From Haliotis asinina (Eukaryota > Mollusca > Gastropoda > Lepetellida > Haliotidae), in NCBI RefSeq assembly GCF_037392515.1, contig NC_090288.1:59691673-59755672 (forward strand): a stretch of 64,000 bases of DNA. Reading direction: 5' to 3'. The position numbers and the translations under genes were made by a program. Shown here one piece after another: positions 13,276 through 25,600 of the stretch (position 1 is its first letter; each line of letters starts with the position of its first letter). Under the pieces are notes generated by a model. It searched no databases and was not told the DNA's origin. It worked only from the letters and a program-made list of their open reading frames with translations.

Positions 13276-13859
13276 AAGTAATAACAAATCTGTACTGACA
13301 AAGTAAAGCAATCCATGACCCTGTCATGCTTAGGTACAAGTCCTTTACATATGCAAATATCTGATCATCTGATCTACCCTTTAGACAATAGTTTTAGTTT
13401 GTATGTGCATAAATATAGCCAATGGTCCTATCACCATGCAACTAGTTTAAATAATATTGTACATCAGATTTCATATGCCACGGATAGTGGCCTGAAAGTA
13501 AGAAATGTTCTGTTCTGAACCCACGGGAGGAAAGGCATTGATGATGACCTCTCTTGGACAGTGAGTCAAGAAGTGCCCCAACCATGTCTGGTAGTCAACC
13601 GTGTACTGTCAGCTTCATCATCTCGAACCGACAGACGAGGAGTCCCCAAGGGCCTGTCAGCTCACGTATGTATTTGTACAATGTTATAGGCGGCGCTACC
13701 AGAGGGGTTCAGCGAATGGCGATAGTTATTATTTCCAAACGCCGGTTCAGTTCCTACATTGAAAGTGATTTTATTGATTGAATTATTGTCATGATGATAT
13801 AGATAGCTGGCTTTTAGTTGGCCGTACTAGTTTCTGGGGAAAGGGAGACAAATACTTCC

Positions 13860-14115
13860 TGTGTCTGGTAGGTACTACTAGAAATGGGAATTTGAAGGAC
13901 GCCTACCAAGCTGTCCTATCTCCTTGGGAAACCTGGGCAAGCGTTTCCGGTGTCTCGTGGGTAGTACTATAAATAGATCTGAAAAGGACGCCTACCAAGC
14001 TTCCCATCACCCAGAGACACCATGACAAGTTCTTACGGCGACTCTCGTGTAGTATTCTAACTAAGATTATTAAAGAACGCCTGCCTGGCTGGTATATATC
14101 TCCTCTGCTGAATCT
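13860..14115. repeat. Degenerate ~100-bp tandem repeat
   Basis: 'gacgcctaccaagct' occurs at about 13899 and 13987, and a weaker 'acgcctgcctggctgg' at about 14076. Each is preceded by 'gtagtact-ta' phrases. Three diverged copies, non-coding. Confidence 0.5.
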
Positions 14116-14617
14116 AACTGTCAATAAGACAGGGCTTAGACTCAGAATTCACTATTTCTGCTGAGAATAATGAATCTAATGGGCACATGGCTAGACATCG
14201 ATGCCGAGAACAACAGTGTGTGGCTGTCGGTTACTCACTGCTTCAAGGGAAACAGCCTATGTTCATAGGCTCAAATGAAGTATCGTTTGATTCAGAAAGC
14301 AGCTGCCAGTGTGCGAAATGGTTTCCGATGTTACTGGTCAGTCGAGCTAGCCATGGTAGTAGATTTCCAGCCCACAAAATAATTCACCAGCCCGAAATCG
14401 TGTTATATCTTAACAAGTCGGAGGGAGTATTATATTTACGAAATGACCCCATGAAAATTCACTAGCCAATCGGGCCGGTAATTGCGTAGATTTAGTGGCC
14501 GACTTGATTTTTACTAGCCACAGTTATTCAGTGGTTATTTCGCAACACTCGCTGTTTACTCAGCTCAGCAAATGTGCTTCACACGTCATGGTATCTGAAT
14601 TTCGCATATCGTTGTTT

Positions 14618-14890
14618 TACCCGTGAAGATCTGGGGTAGAATATGCCTTCTGCAACCCATGCTTGCCATGAAAAGCGACTATGGTTGTCGTAAGAGGCAA
14701 CTAACGGGATCGGGTGATTAGGCCCGTTGAGTTGGTTGACACGTCATCGGTTCTCAAATGCAGCATGATTGATGCTCCAGCTGATGATCACTGGATTTAT
14801 GTTGATGTTGGGCCAGACTCGATTATTTACGGACCGTCGCCATATAGCTGGAATATTGCTGAGTGCGGCGTAAAACTAAACTCACTCACT
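14618..14890 (+). mobile_element. SINE family A, most complete copy
   Basis: The element runs from 'acccgtgaagatctggggtag' through 'ggttgtcgtaagaggcaact' and 'gaccgtcgccatatagctgg' to 'aatattgctgagtgcggcgt' and the (actc)n tail. Compared with the copy at 2432-2674 it keeps an extra internal stretch ('cttgccatgaaaagcgactat'). The long frame across it is incidental. Confidence 0.8.
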
Positions 14891-15169
14891 ATATCGTGGC
14901 TGATGTTGATCTCTGGATTGCCTGGTCCTGACTGGATTATTTACATGACTTGCAGCTGGAAACACAAGCTTTGGCTATTTTCCCACTTCTAGGAAATTTG
15001 TCGAGAAACATATAACACAATGTTACACTATGTAGCAAACGATATTTAGTAAGAAAGACCGTTGCATATATATTTCATGTTTCTTGAATAGGCAAAGTCA
15101 GCAATCTCAGTATTCCTTATTGGTTTCTTTTTGCTGACATGTGCTTTATGGTGATGGACATCTGATCTG

Positions 15170-15470
15170 GAACATTTCTGAAATTTGATATGGTAATGTT
15201 GTGATACGGCAATATTCTGACAATTTGACAGGGAATATTATGACATAAGGGAAATATTATAATTAGGGAACATAACAGCATTTGTCCAGAGAATAGTTTC
15301 TTATTTCGTCAAATAACAGCGAGAGTTGGGTAATATCATAACAATTGGCCAGGGAACAATGTCACAGCTCAACACATACTCACAACTGGCCACGGGGTGT
15401 GACAGATTGTCAAGGAATATTGCGACAAATATTCAACGACGTTCTTGGTATTTGGTCGGGTAATAGTGTG
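15170..15470. repeat. Decayed prelude to the 23-bp satellite
   Basis: Phrases such as 'gacaatttgacagggaatatta' and 'aacaattggccagggaacaat' recur irregularly. They resemble the later units only loosely and may be its oldest, most diverged copies. Confidence 0.4.
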
Positions 15471-15840
15471 CCATTTAGTCTCAGAATAGTGTGCCATTTA
15501 GTCTCAGAATAGTGTGCCATTTAGTCTCAGAATAGTTTGATATTTAGTCTCAGAATAGTGTGCCATTTAGTCTCTGAATAGTGTGCCATTTAGTCTCAGA
15601 ATAGTGTGCCATTTAGTCTCAGAATACTTTGATATTTAGTCTCAGAATAGTGTGCCATTTAGTCTCAGAATAGTTTGATATTTAGTCTCAGAATAGTGTG
15701 ACATTTAGTTTCAGAATAGTTTGACATTTGTTTCTGAGAAGCATAATATTTTGTCCCTGAATAGTGTGACATTTAGTCTCAGAATAGTGTGAAATTTAGA
15801 ATCAGAATAGTGTGACATTTTCTCTCAGAACAGTGTGACC
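15471..15840. repeat. 23-bp satellite array
   Basis: The unit ccatttagtctcagaatagt+gtg recurs with exact 23-base spacing (15471, 15494, 15517 and onward). Some units read 'ttgatatttagtctcagaatag' instead of the 'gtgcc' form. Units are most uniform in the middle and decay towards both ends, typical of an array maintained by unequal exchange. Confidence 0.95.
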
Positions 15841-16260
15841 TTTACTCAAAGAACGATGTAAGTCGTAGTCACAAGGCAATACCATGAAGTTTTCTGGGTG
15901 AATTGTGTGGTATGGCTCCGGATTAGTGTGATGTTTGGTGAGGAAAGAGTGGCACTCAGTGTGAAAATAGCATGATGTCGGGGATTATGTTTTATGTTTT
16001 ATTGAGAACTTATGATACTTGTGACATATGATCAAGGAAACTTGTGATACTTGATATAGCCACTGTGACATTTGATCAGAGAAAACTGCGACATTTGACA
16101 CGTGCCATTGTGACTTTTGATTAGGGACAGTAGTGACATTTGACATCGGCAATTGTGAAATGTGATCAGGAAAACTGTGATGTTTGACAAAGACCATGGT
16201 GACATTTGATCATGGAAAATTGTGACATCTGACGAGGGCCATTGTGACCTTTGATCAGTA
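15841..16260. repeat. Degenerate satellite, 'gtgacatttgatca-gaaaa' units
   Basis: Units of roughly 25-35 bases containing 'gtgacatttgatcagagaaaa', 'gtgacttttgattaggga' and similar. They share 'tgtgacattt' with the last copies of the 23-bp array, so they are probably a diverged subfamily of it. Two minus-strand frames across it are repeat artefacts. Confidence 0.7.
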
Positions 16261-17099
16261 AATGCTAAGTGCATGCAATAGCTACGCTCATAGGAGTATT
16301 TTGTTTTTGAGAATGTAGAAAAATATTTTCTTTTATAGGATTATCTGAGACCTCGTGTATAATTCGCTGCTGTCGCTGCGAGTATGGATAGACGAGATAT
16401 CAACCGTGCAGAGGAGACATGGCGACGAGTGATGTGAGACATTACTATTTGTCATCATTTCCCGGGACAGGAGAAGATTGCAGTGGACGCAGAAGCCTGG
16501 AGACAGCATCATACCACCATTTCTCAGGGACGTATGCTGGATTCAGACTACATATACTGTCATCAAAGGCGCCAGAAATATCCAACACCACAGTTATGAA
16601 TATCTTCACGCCAAAAAGTACCATATTACAGAAATCAGGCCGTTTTCATTCCTTCATGAATAAGCACGTGTCAGAGATCCGTCCCCTTCTCGTCAATCGA
16701 TGTGAACAGATTAAATTACATGCCTGCCTACCATCGGCTGTGAGTGACACAATGACAGGCAAATATATCTCGTTATAGTGATGGGGCGTCCTTCGCTCGA
16801 GATTTTACAACACCTAATCAGTTAGAATCTGTCTGCATTTCTTCACGGAAAGCTGGATGTTTTACAGAGGAGGACGCACCATCACTTCTATCCATCATGT
16901 TGGAGCACGGTCCCTCTTATTAACATGCACTTTTTCCATGTGTCACCATTAAATCAAGTGATTGATTGGCACTCCTTTCAACAGCTTTTTTCGATTTTTT
17001 GAGTGATTGAATAACAGTATGCTTACGCCTGAGACTAATGCCATGCCAATGTAACGGTGAGATGTAAGCGTTAAAATCTAGGCGTTTAAATCCATCAAA
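16261..17099. other. Unannotated host DNA
   Basis: No gene could be supported. A 119-codon plus-strand frame at 16419-16778 has no recognisable domain and no splice context. Confidence 0.35.
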
Positions 17100-17420
17100 C
17101 CATCGGTAGATAGTATGACCATGGATCTATACTTCGTGGGAACGTTATCCGGCATTTGGTCGCATGTGCTGTATAGTTCGTTAAGTCTGGACACAGAAAC
17201 CTAGTGGCTGATAATACGAGCATCGTTCTACACTTCGAAGGTACATTGTCTTGCAGCATCCGGCATTTGGTGGCCCAGGAGGTTACGCACTGTCTGTGCT
17301 GTGCAGGTGGTTATGTCTGGACATAACAAACCAATGACTGATTGTATGAGCACAGATCTGCATATTGGGAGGAGGAAAGGTGCATTGCTTGGCAACAGTC
17401 AGCATTTGGTATGCTGGGTG
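17100..17420. repeat. Degenerate ~115-bp tandem repeat, three copies
   Basis: 'gcatttggt' preceded by a variable 'tacattgtcttgcagcatcc' phrase and followed by 'taagtctggacacagaaacc' or 'tatgtctggacataacaaac' recurs about three times. Non-coding. Confidence 0.6.
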
Positions 17421-20400
17421 AACACACAATTTAGTGAGTATGAGCTGTAGCTATCGAATTAGACACGAGACCACTACTCGAGATCATATTGGCAAGCTGC
17501 GGGACTCCAACATAGTCATCGTGTGGGGCTTTTTATACCGTCTGGAATTATCACACATGAATGTATTTACAAATTTCAGATATGCCTGTGCTTCCAAATT
17601 ATTAACGTGAAGTTGGTACTGAAATAAATATCAGTTTTACATCACTGGAAGACTATTTTCAGGCTTCATTTATACTGATTGTTTAACTCACTGCCAAAAA
17701 AACAGACACAGTGAAGAATATTGTTTGGAAGAACCGGAGTCATATGTGTCAGACCTTACGATCCCTTGTTGTTATTGACAGTATCCGGTGTTGCCGCCTC
17801 AACAGATAAATGTCTGGTATGGACCTCACAATAAGATGGCGACACAGACCATCTGAAACGAAACTATTTATCCGTGATAAATTACATTCGTTGTTTTAAC
17901 CGACTAAACAGTTTTAAATCGTTAAATATTGCCCTCTGACACCAATTAAATAAGTAGATGCTTCCATCGCCAACACCTCTCGCTTTGATGTCGTGGATGA
18001 TAGGTATAGAAGTGTCATAAAATATACTCAACTGGCACAAGCCGTTGATGTGGTAATTGTTATGAGGGAGTGATGGAGTTATCTCCCTTGAATCATTTCC
18101 AGTGTGGTATTTATAACTAGAATCGCATATACACTAGCTGAAGTTTGCTCGCATTCGAACCCGACAGCCAATCCAATTTGGAACTGGCAAGCACTGACAG
18201 AATTCCATAATTAGTTTCCTGCACAGTCTAACAAACCGGTAGCAGAAGTAAGCGTCAAATAACAACTTAACTTGTTTGCTCGCTTCTGCCTTCGTATGAG
18301 TGAGCTCTAAAAGTTTTCTGAAACGTCCGTTATGGTGTGCTGAGAAAATTATTCTTTGCGAGATTCCAATGTATGTTTTAACGGAGTTTTCTTTGCACCG
18401 ATATATATCATGAAGAATGTTACCGTTTCTAGAAATGTATCCTGCCAACTGATTAGCCGGTCTCCATCCTTAACATAAAGCACAAACCAGTAAACGCCAT
18501 GGTTCCGTAATACAACTAGAGTTATGAAAACATGGGCCAGTCGGTCGGTGTCACGTTCAGGCACAGTGCTTAATGTGACATCATCGAATACCAACCCATG
18601 GCCGTGTTCACAATCATCAATTACAACAACGAATCTACTGATTATCATGAAGCAGGTTTCATCATCATCATCATCATAATCATAATCATCATCATCTTTA
18701 AAACGCATGAAGATCACATGACCATATACATATTTCTATACGTATTCTAACCAAAAATGAAGTTGTGAACGAAATGAGGAAAAAATTTTCCTTTAAACTC
18801 TTAGCATTTACCTGTCTCCCTGCGTAGATTATCTATCACATATATGCTTAGATGTACTGGGTTATTTTTTTAGAAATTTAATGCCTATTTCCATTTTTCT
18901 AAGATTTTTCTAATTTTGTATGCATAATAGATAAAATAGTTACTTAGACAATTTGAACCTTTGAAGCTTGTAATTGTCAGAAAAAATTAGAGTGATTTCA
19001 GAAAACTTACATCGCTGCGACCGAAAATGACCCGTTTAATGTTGGAGACAGTACTCAGGTACGTCTGATCTGCAACAGGTCTGGACACTACTACATCAGC
19101 AGAGTAAAGCGTTTTATAATATCAAAAACTTCTGAGAGGGCTCTTGAAATGGACATGGTTTTGATCTGGTTTTGGAAAGAAGGGAAACCCACGCTGGAAA
19201 CATTATTTTCAGCTACACATGTTTTTTGGTTTGCGCTGACGATAAAGAATGGACACTAGAATACGTGAAAGATGGTTATGATGGGGTCACGCACTTGCAG
19301 AAATTCTGCGATTTTAAAATTAGGTGCCTTGGGTACTACGGATTGTCATCTCGTAGTTTAGAAATAGTGACACGACCCCAATTTCCCCCTACACTTTTTA
19401 TTTAGACATTACAGTTACAGATTCTGTGGTGTGTCTTTAATTTGTAGATTTCTTTATAGTTCCATACATAGAGTATACAAAAAGGGAACCACCTTTCAGT
19501 GTTGTAAAGGGCTATAGCGCAAGACATCTTTCTTAAAGATGTTCAAAGTAGCACCGGTGATTGAAAGTCAAGGTATCAAAAAAGACAAAAGCCGAAGGTA
19601 TTAAAGAACTCATTTCACCGCTGAAAACAAACAGTGCATGGAAACCCAGCTGATTCCTCTTCGCTCCTCTTAATCTGGAAGCCATCAAGACGTATTTTGA
19701 GCACTGTTTTCAAGACTGAAGCAAGGTTCTGCCTTGCAGCATGGAGATGGTGAAGCTGAAGATGAGTACATAATTGTGGGTATGGCTGCCACAATGCGTC
19801 TTCTGGCTGTTTCTTGCTGATTGTTCATGTCATTAAAACTTTGTAACAATCAGCAAGATTGGGCACTCTGTGGATACAGGTTTAAAAGGAACTATGCTAA
19901 ATGGTATTTATCGTTAAGAAGTAACTGGTCACGTCTACTACAACAGAATTTCTGAAAATATACGACAGAATTTTCAAAAGAAAATTAATGATTATTAGTC
20001 CAAAGTTTATCGGATGAAATGACGTGAAATGACGTGAAATGACGTGAAATCTCGCAAAATGTATCAGCGTTTTTGTGATATGTATTATTCTGGTTGACAT
20101 AAATACCAGACTAAGGGAGATAGATGCATGCCATTCTTGATAAGAAATGTGTTTCAAACCTTGTACTTGTTGTACAACTCCAACTTGTGTGTTCATGTCC
20201 AATCTATAGTGTTCACATTGTTACGGTTACAAATTTGCGTAACAAAATGTGTAAGAAACCCAGCTCAGAACCAGCAAATTATAACACAGACAAGTCTAAA
20301 ATATTTATTATTTTGTATTGGGCAGCAAACAAACGGAAGAAACAAAGATTCACTATAGAGGTTTGATGTACAACGCACCTCAGTCAAATCTAAAGTAATG

Positions 20401-21542
20401 GGTTACAGATATAATTATTTTATATCAACTCACCAAATCTCGGTTTGAGAGTGAGAAACAGTTATACTGCATGTAATAAGGTGAGAGATCAGGCAGTGGT
20501 CATCTAGGTCGGGCATTGACAGAGGCAGCTTGTCACGTCGTCAATACAATAACCAGCCTTTATATACAAAGTCACTGCTTCCTGAACATTTGAGCACAAG
20601 TGCCACCATCGCCATTAACATAGAATTTTTCATAGTCTAATATATGGAAGTTATGTCACATAAGAATAGATTGGATTGTGCCTACAGTCCAATTTCAGTC
20701 TTGTTATGCAGTTACGATGTACAAACTTATTGAACTATTTTATCTACACATTTACCAAGTGAAAGGTACTTCTGAAAGTATTTAGTTCATTAAAGAGTAA
20801 AAATCATGGATGCCTGTCATGTTCGCTGTAGCAATGGCTGTAATTTATTCTGAAAGGAATTTTTTTTGGTCAAATGTCCGGTTATGATACGTATATTTCC
20901 CCGCTATTAAAGCGCTATTAAAGTAAATTCACAAATGGTTTTCTTCCCAAACGTCCTAAACCAATATTTGTTTCATTGTAATTATGTGATTAAACTTAAT
21001 TCTTTTGACATTTAATGCGGGACTACGGTATACTCGCTCCTACTATATTTAAACATACAGTGAAGTGTGCTCTGGAAGCTTCCAGACCAGCAATTGTAAT
21101 AAAGTATTGGGGTAAAACACCAGAAAGTGTTTAGTTATATAAGTATGACAATACAGACTTGTCTCTCTCATTGCATTTTTGAACACTTTTCACTCGGCTA
21201 TCCCAGACGTTGGGCTCTTGACCTCTGTTCTGACTTTGATCAGATATTTGCTTTGTATTTGTATTGAAACTGAATTGGTATAATTTGTTTGAAGATAAAG
21301 TTCTGAATATACATCTGCAATGAAAACCATATACGTAGTTGAGTGTATTAAACTCTGTGTCGTAAAAGCATTCTTCGATTTCAAGAATATCAGTATTTGG
21401 AATTCGGTTCCATAATAATGTTCCAAACATTTGGATAAAAAAGGAGAGCGAAGTTTTTTAAGACATACATTAAGGCGTTTCTAATCACTAAATTATGGTT
21501 TACCAATATTCGTCATTCAACATTATAGCTAAATGGATGGAA
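17421..21542. other. Unannotated host DNA left of the transposon
   Basis: No gene could be supported in 4.1 kb. It holds an (ATC)n microsatellite at about 18657-18697 and four copies of the decamer 'aaatgacgtg' at 20013-20050. The minus-strand frame at 18349-18717 is partly the (ATC)n run and is unrecognised beyond it. Confidence 0.45.
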
Positions 21543-21547
21543 TTATC
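21543..21547. repeat. Target-site duplication, left copy (TTATC)
   Basis: TTATC immediately precedes the element's first base (A at 21548) and the same TTATC follows its last base (35131-35135). If the terminal A is counted with the flank, the match is TTATCA, a 6-bp duplication, which is the usual length for Polintons. Confidence 0.85.
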
Positions 21548-21877
21548 AGTAGTATAGGGAATGGGGGTTCTGGCTCACTTTCAAGAAATGTCTCTACAAA
21601 GCCTTATTTACTAAATAAGGCTTTGGTTGGGCCATTAGCTCTTGCTACTATTACCCCTACTACAAAAAAGTTGGCGGTAATTACTGTGCCTTGGTAGGAG
21701 GTAATACTGTGCCGTACGGTACGATCAATAATTCTTCTCTTACAAATCCCCTACCCGGCCCATCCCTCAAGTAGTATAAGTTAGGTTCGTCGGCTTTTAT
21801 ATCCACTTTATCTATGTTGTAAGTTTTGACTGACCATATAGGATCGGTGGCTCGCTTACGGCTATCGCCCTCGTGTT
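21548..21877 (+). repeat. Left terminal inverted repeat (330 bp)
   Basis: Reads as the exact reverse complement of 34801-35130 by eye. It begins AGTAGTATAGGGAATGGGGG and ends ...GCCCTCGTGTT. It includes the last ~66 codons of the integrase gene, so repeat maintenance and integrase coding are coupled. Confidence 0.95.
21598..21624. repeat. Perfect 13-bp palindrome in the left repeat
   Basis: AAAGCCTTATTTA, one central base, then TAAATAAGGCTTT. The mirror copy is in the right repeat at 35054-35080. It lies about 50 bases from the terminus, where replication-initiation or transposase-binding elements would be expected; it could also end transcription of the integrase operon. Confidence 0.85.
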
Positions 21878-22643
21878 CCCCCGGCTGGTATAGATACCTC
21901 ACTAGGGCCCTATCTGGTATCTGTTTCTCCTTCCCACGTAATGGAGCGGCCGACTCTGCAACTATTGATTTTAGTTTGATAGCGTCTGCCGGTTTCTTAC
22001 CGGTGAGACGGGTGACTTCATGGTTGATTGCCGACACCACCTTGGGTAACCTCGTGACCCATTCAGTCGATCGTTTTCCAGGGGTGGCCATCTCCCTAGC
22101 ATACTGATAGCCGAACAAGCGCTCAGCCAAAGTCCTATTAAATCTCTCAACTATGGCTTGGCTGCGATGGGCTCCGGCCGTGCCACGTCTGACCTTTGTA
22201 TCGTGTTTGGCTAGCAGTTGTGACACGGCACCCATGAACTCCCGTCCGGGGTCAACTTGCAGCTCTGTTGGCCACGTCAGCGGGCTGCGTTTGTATATGC
22301 GTTCGAATCCTCTGGCTACCTGGGCCGAATCTTTCGTGGTCAAGGGTTCGGCTTCCTTGTAACGACTGGCTACATCCACTACGGTTAAGGCATACTTGTA
22401 CCTCTTATCGTGGGGTAGGAACAGTAGGTCTGCCTGGTGAATGCTATTAGGTATGTTAATACCGAACCTCCTTCTAGGCACGTAGCGTGGTGCCGGCAAA
22501 TAGATCTGCCACAGGGCTTGTTTTTCAAGCCACGCTTTGGCTTCCTCCGGGGGTACTCGCGCTAGTTTAGCTAGCTTATCTACTGCGTTAGCTCCTTTCC
22601 AGTACCCACGCGGGCTGTAGTAAATAGCCTCAAATTTTTTCAT
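21681..22643 (-). CDS. Retrovirus-type DDE integrase of the Polinton-like element
   Basis: A 320-aa protein that should join the element's ends to target DNA in the nucleus. It has an rve-type catalytic core with Asp72 (in HQADLLF), Asp131 (in LQVDPGREF) and Glu166 (in QAIVERFN); 34 residues separate the last two, as in retroviral and Polinton integrases. The core is followed by a basic C-terminal region. An N-terminal helical segment is present, but no HHCC zinc finger is obvious. The gene overlaps the 3' end of the polymerase gene by 14 bases, so they are probably co-transcribed. Its last 66 codons and stop lie in the left terminal repeat, so the right repeat carries a copy of this 3' end. 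Confidence 0.95.
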   Translation of the reverse strand: MKKFEAIYYSPRGYWKGANAVDKLAKLARVPPEEAKAWLEKQALWQIYLPAPRYVPRRRFGINIPNSIHQADLLFLPHDKRYKYALTVVDVASRYKEAEPLTTKDSAQVARGFERIYKRSPLTWPTELQVDPGREFMGAVSQLLAKHDTKVRRGTAGAHRSQAIVERFNRTLAERLFGYQYAREMATPGKRSTEWVTRLPKVVSAINHEVTRLTGKKPADAIKLKSIVAESAAPLRGKEKQIPDRALVRYLYQPGEHEGDSRKRATDPIWSVKTYNIDKVDIKADEPNLYYLRDGPGRGFVREELLIVPYGTVLPPTKAQ

Positions 22644-25600
22644 GTCCGTACGCGTATGTGTTTATACCATCAATAGCTATCCAACGTTTCGTGTCCATAG
22701 GCGACAGGGACGTCTTGTTTATAGTCAGTCCGTATATCTTATGCCCATCACTTCTAAGTGTGTTCATTTTATGTCTAAAGGTACGGGTCTTGAACAGGGC
22801 TTCCTTGAATCTGGCGTGTTTGATGTGTTGTTTCACCACATACTTCTTAACCCCCTTAGCCTTCCGGATCTCACTATTGTCGGCTTTCAGTATGGAGTAC
22901 ATCTTAGGTCTCAAACCTATGTACTCGGCTATGGGCGTGCCAGCACACTCGTCCTTCATCTTACCTAGGACCTTTTTATTTACCGTGCTGTGTAGGGTAT
23001 GGGTCTTAGGGTAGTCGCTGGTGTCGTATAAATCGAGGTGTTTTTTCATGTCCTCGTACACGTCCTCGGTTCGAATCTCCATCAGCAGGGAATCCGTGTC
23101 AGTGTACAGCACTTCACACCTATCGCCGTACTGTTTCTTGAGCTCGTTGTAGTAAAAGTCGTACATCAGGTGTTTGGATAAATCGAGGATGCTCATCCCC
23201 ACGTAAACAGGCCGGTTGAATTTTATGTGGCTTTTCTTCATGTGTAGGGCAACCAGGTTGTCTGTGAATATCTTACTACGGTTGAATGCCGGACTGGCTA
23301 TCAATTTCCTGAGCTTGTCTTCCTCACTCGACCGAACCAGCTTCACGGTTACGCGTTTCCTCAGGTTCTCCATAGTCTTACCAAACACCGAGTTGTTCAT
23401 GAGCTTGTAGAGATTTTTCTCAAAATCACTGGTGGCTTTTTTTCGTAGGTCTGTGTTCATTCTGATGTAGGGTTCCATCCATGGGCTCTGGTCGAACATG
23501 AGCACCCTGTGTATTTTGGTCAGCCTCATACCCAACGACAGGTACAGCTGTAGGTTGCGATAGTGAACGATGTACTTGGTCTTATTCATTAAGTTAGGCA
23601 CGAGTTTTTCAACGTCTGTCACACGACCACCTGACAAGTTATGTTGGTACTCAGACATCCAGTCTGTATTAACCCTCATACGTTCGGGTGCAAGGGGATA
23701 GCTGTTGTGTGATGTGTGTAATTCCTTTGGATACTCTAAGTCAACCTCGAGGATATAACCTTTGTTCGAATCTGGTGCAACCTCCATAACATCAACGTGG
23801 GGTACCCATTCGAATCCCCCTGTAGGTAGATACTGACTCATGGCCCAGCCGTACAGGTTGTTTGCGTCGAGGTAGAGAATGTGATTGGTTGGTTTGTTAG
23901 GATCGTAACCTTTCACGTATTGATTATTTGCTTTCGCGTATCGTTTGGATGCCATGGAAATCCCACCTCGCAAGCCTTTCTCAATGAATAGGTGCATATC
24001 GTAATCTGTGAGCAATTCCAAATTAACTCCGGTCTTTTTAAGCAAGGCGTCCCACGACAGACCTGGGCTGGTGTAATACCATGCGGGGTCGAGTTTATAC
24101 TGCTTTAAACATGTCTGCCGAAACGTTTCAAACACGTCGGCTAACAGCAGTACATCTGTCCTCAAGTACAGGTCGTGATAATCACCCAGGTTCTTACAAC
24201 CCAGTTTATTCCATACGTTAGTCGCGTGCGAGTAATCATCTCGTGAGACGGACGCCTCATTCAGCTTGCTATAAAAGCAGTCAATAGGAGGTAGTCTGGT
24301 CTCGGTGAACTTGGCCCAACTATCCATGTACTCATAGGGGTACACACCCTTCCTCATAAGCAGGGGTCTAGTCTCGGCGTCTGTGTATCGATCGGTGATA
24401 GGGAAGGTATTGTTGGCCTTGACCAGACTGTCGAGTGACGACAGGAGGAACTGAAACGAGTCAATGAACCTAAGTCCGTTTAAGCTGAAGGAGATGTATC
24501 TCTCCATGTTGTTGGGGATGCACGTTATATTACCATCGATTTTCGCGATGGCCTGCATGATCAAGTGTGAGTCGTACCCTCTCAAGTTGTGAAAGACAAC
24601 GGGGATGTTTATTGTCTTAGGGTTGATTTTAAGCTTGAGATTGCACGCGTTGTGAGCGGCGCCTCTATACTTACCAGTTATGTGACAGTGATCTCTCACC
24701 GAATCACCGTTAAGTGGTGATTCACACACGTGACAGTTAGTGCTACTAGCGTGGGCTAGCCTGTCGACTCGGGTCAGACGCATGGGAGCGATTTTATACA
24801 ATGCATTCCTAATAATTTTTTCTTCCTCCTGCAAACACTTTAGAAACCTTTCAGCCGCGTCAGGGCCCCTATACACTACCGGAGCTTTCGTTTCCCCGTC
24901 ACAACGGACGACAATGTATCCAAACGAACAGGCTTTATGCTCTTGTGTCTTGTGGGTAAAGGTACCCCCACTAGGGGAATCCCCACCCACAACTAAGGCT
25001 TCGAAGTCGGCGTATATGATATAAGGCACAGACATTTGGTTCTTGTGGTTACTGAATTTTAGGATATTTTCACCTTCCTTAGGCATGTCGACTCGTATGG
25101 CCGTCTGCCCCACGCCTTGACAATCATCCCGGTGGGATTCTAATAAATCAGCTCGACTGAAACCGTGTAGGCATCGTTCACAGAAGTGGGTCTTTTCTCT
25201 GTGTGCCGATTGGTCGTGCAACAACCGGCTGAGATGTTTTATCCATGTGTAGTGATACTTTTCACCTCGCTGGATCATGAATATATTGATAACTTGACGA
25301 TCCTTCACCGGGCTGACCCTGTGTACTATTGTTGTGTTACCTTCGTGCCCAAAGACATTTATAGCCAGATTATTCTGTTTTTCTACTTTAGTGATCTGGG
25401 ATATTGGGGTGGGTTCATCTATACCATCCCAATTAAGCCCATCATCTTGGGGATAACTAGAAAGCCTATCTGAATTCTTGCCAGCTGGAAATAAGGCTGA
25501 CCTGATAGCTAACCTAAGGCAATCGTTTCCTCTATTCTTAACGTTTACTATGGCATGTTTGTTCCTATAGTAGGGAGGCAAGGCTAGGTATGACCCGCCT

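Noticed and set aside
18349..18717. 122-codon minus-strand frame as a possible exon
   Set aside because: The first part is the (ATC)n microsatellite; the remainder has no recognisable domain or clear splice sites.
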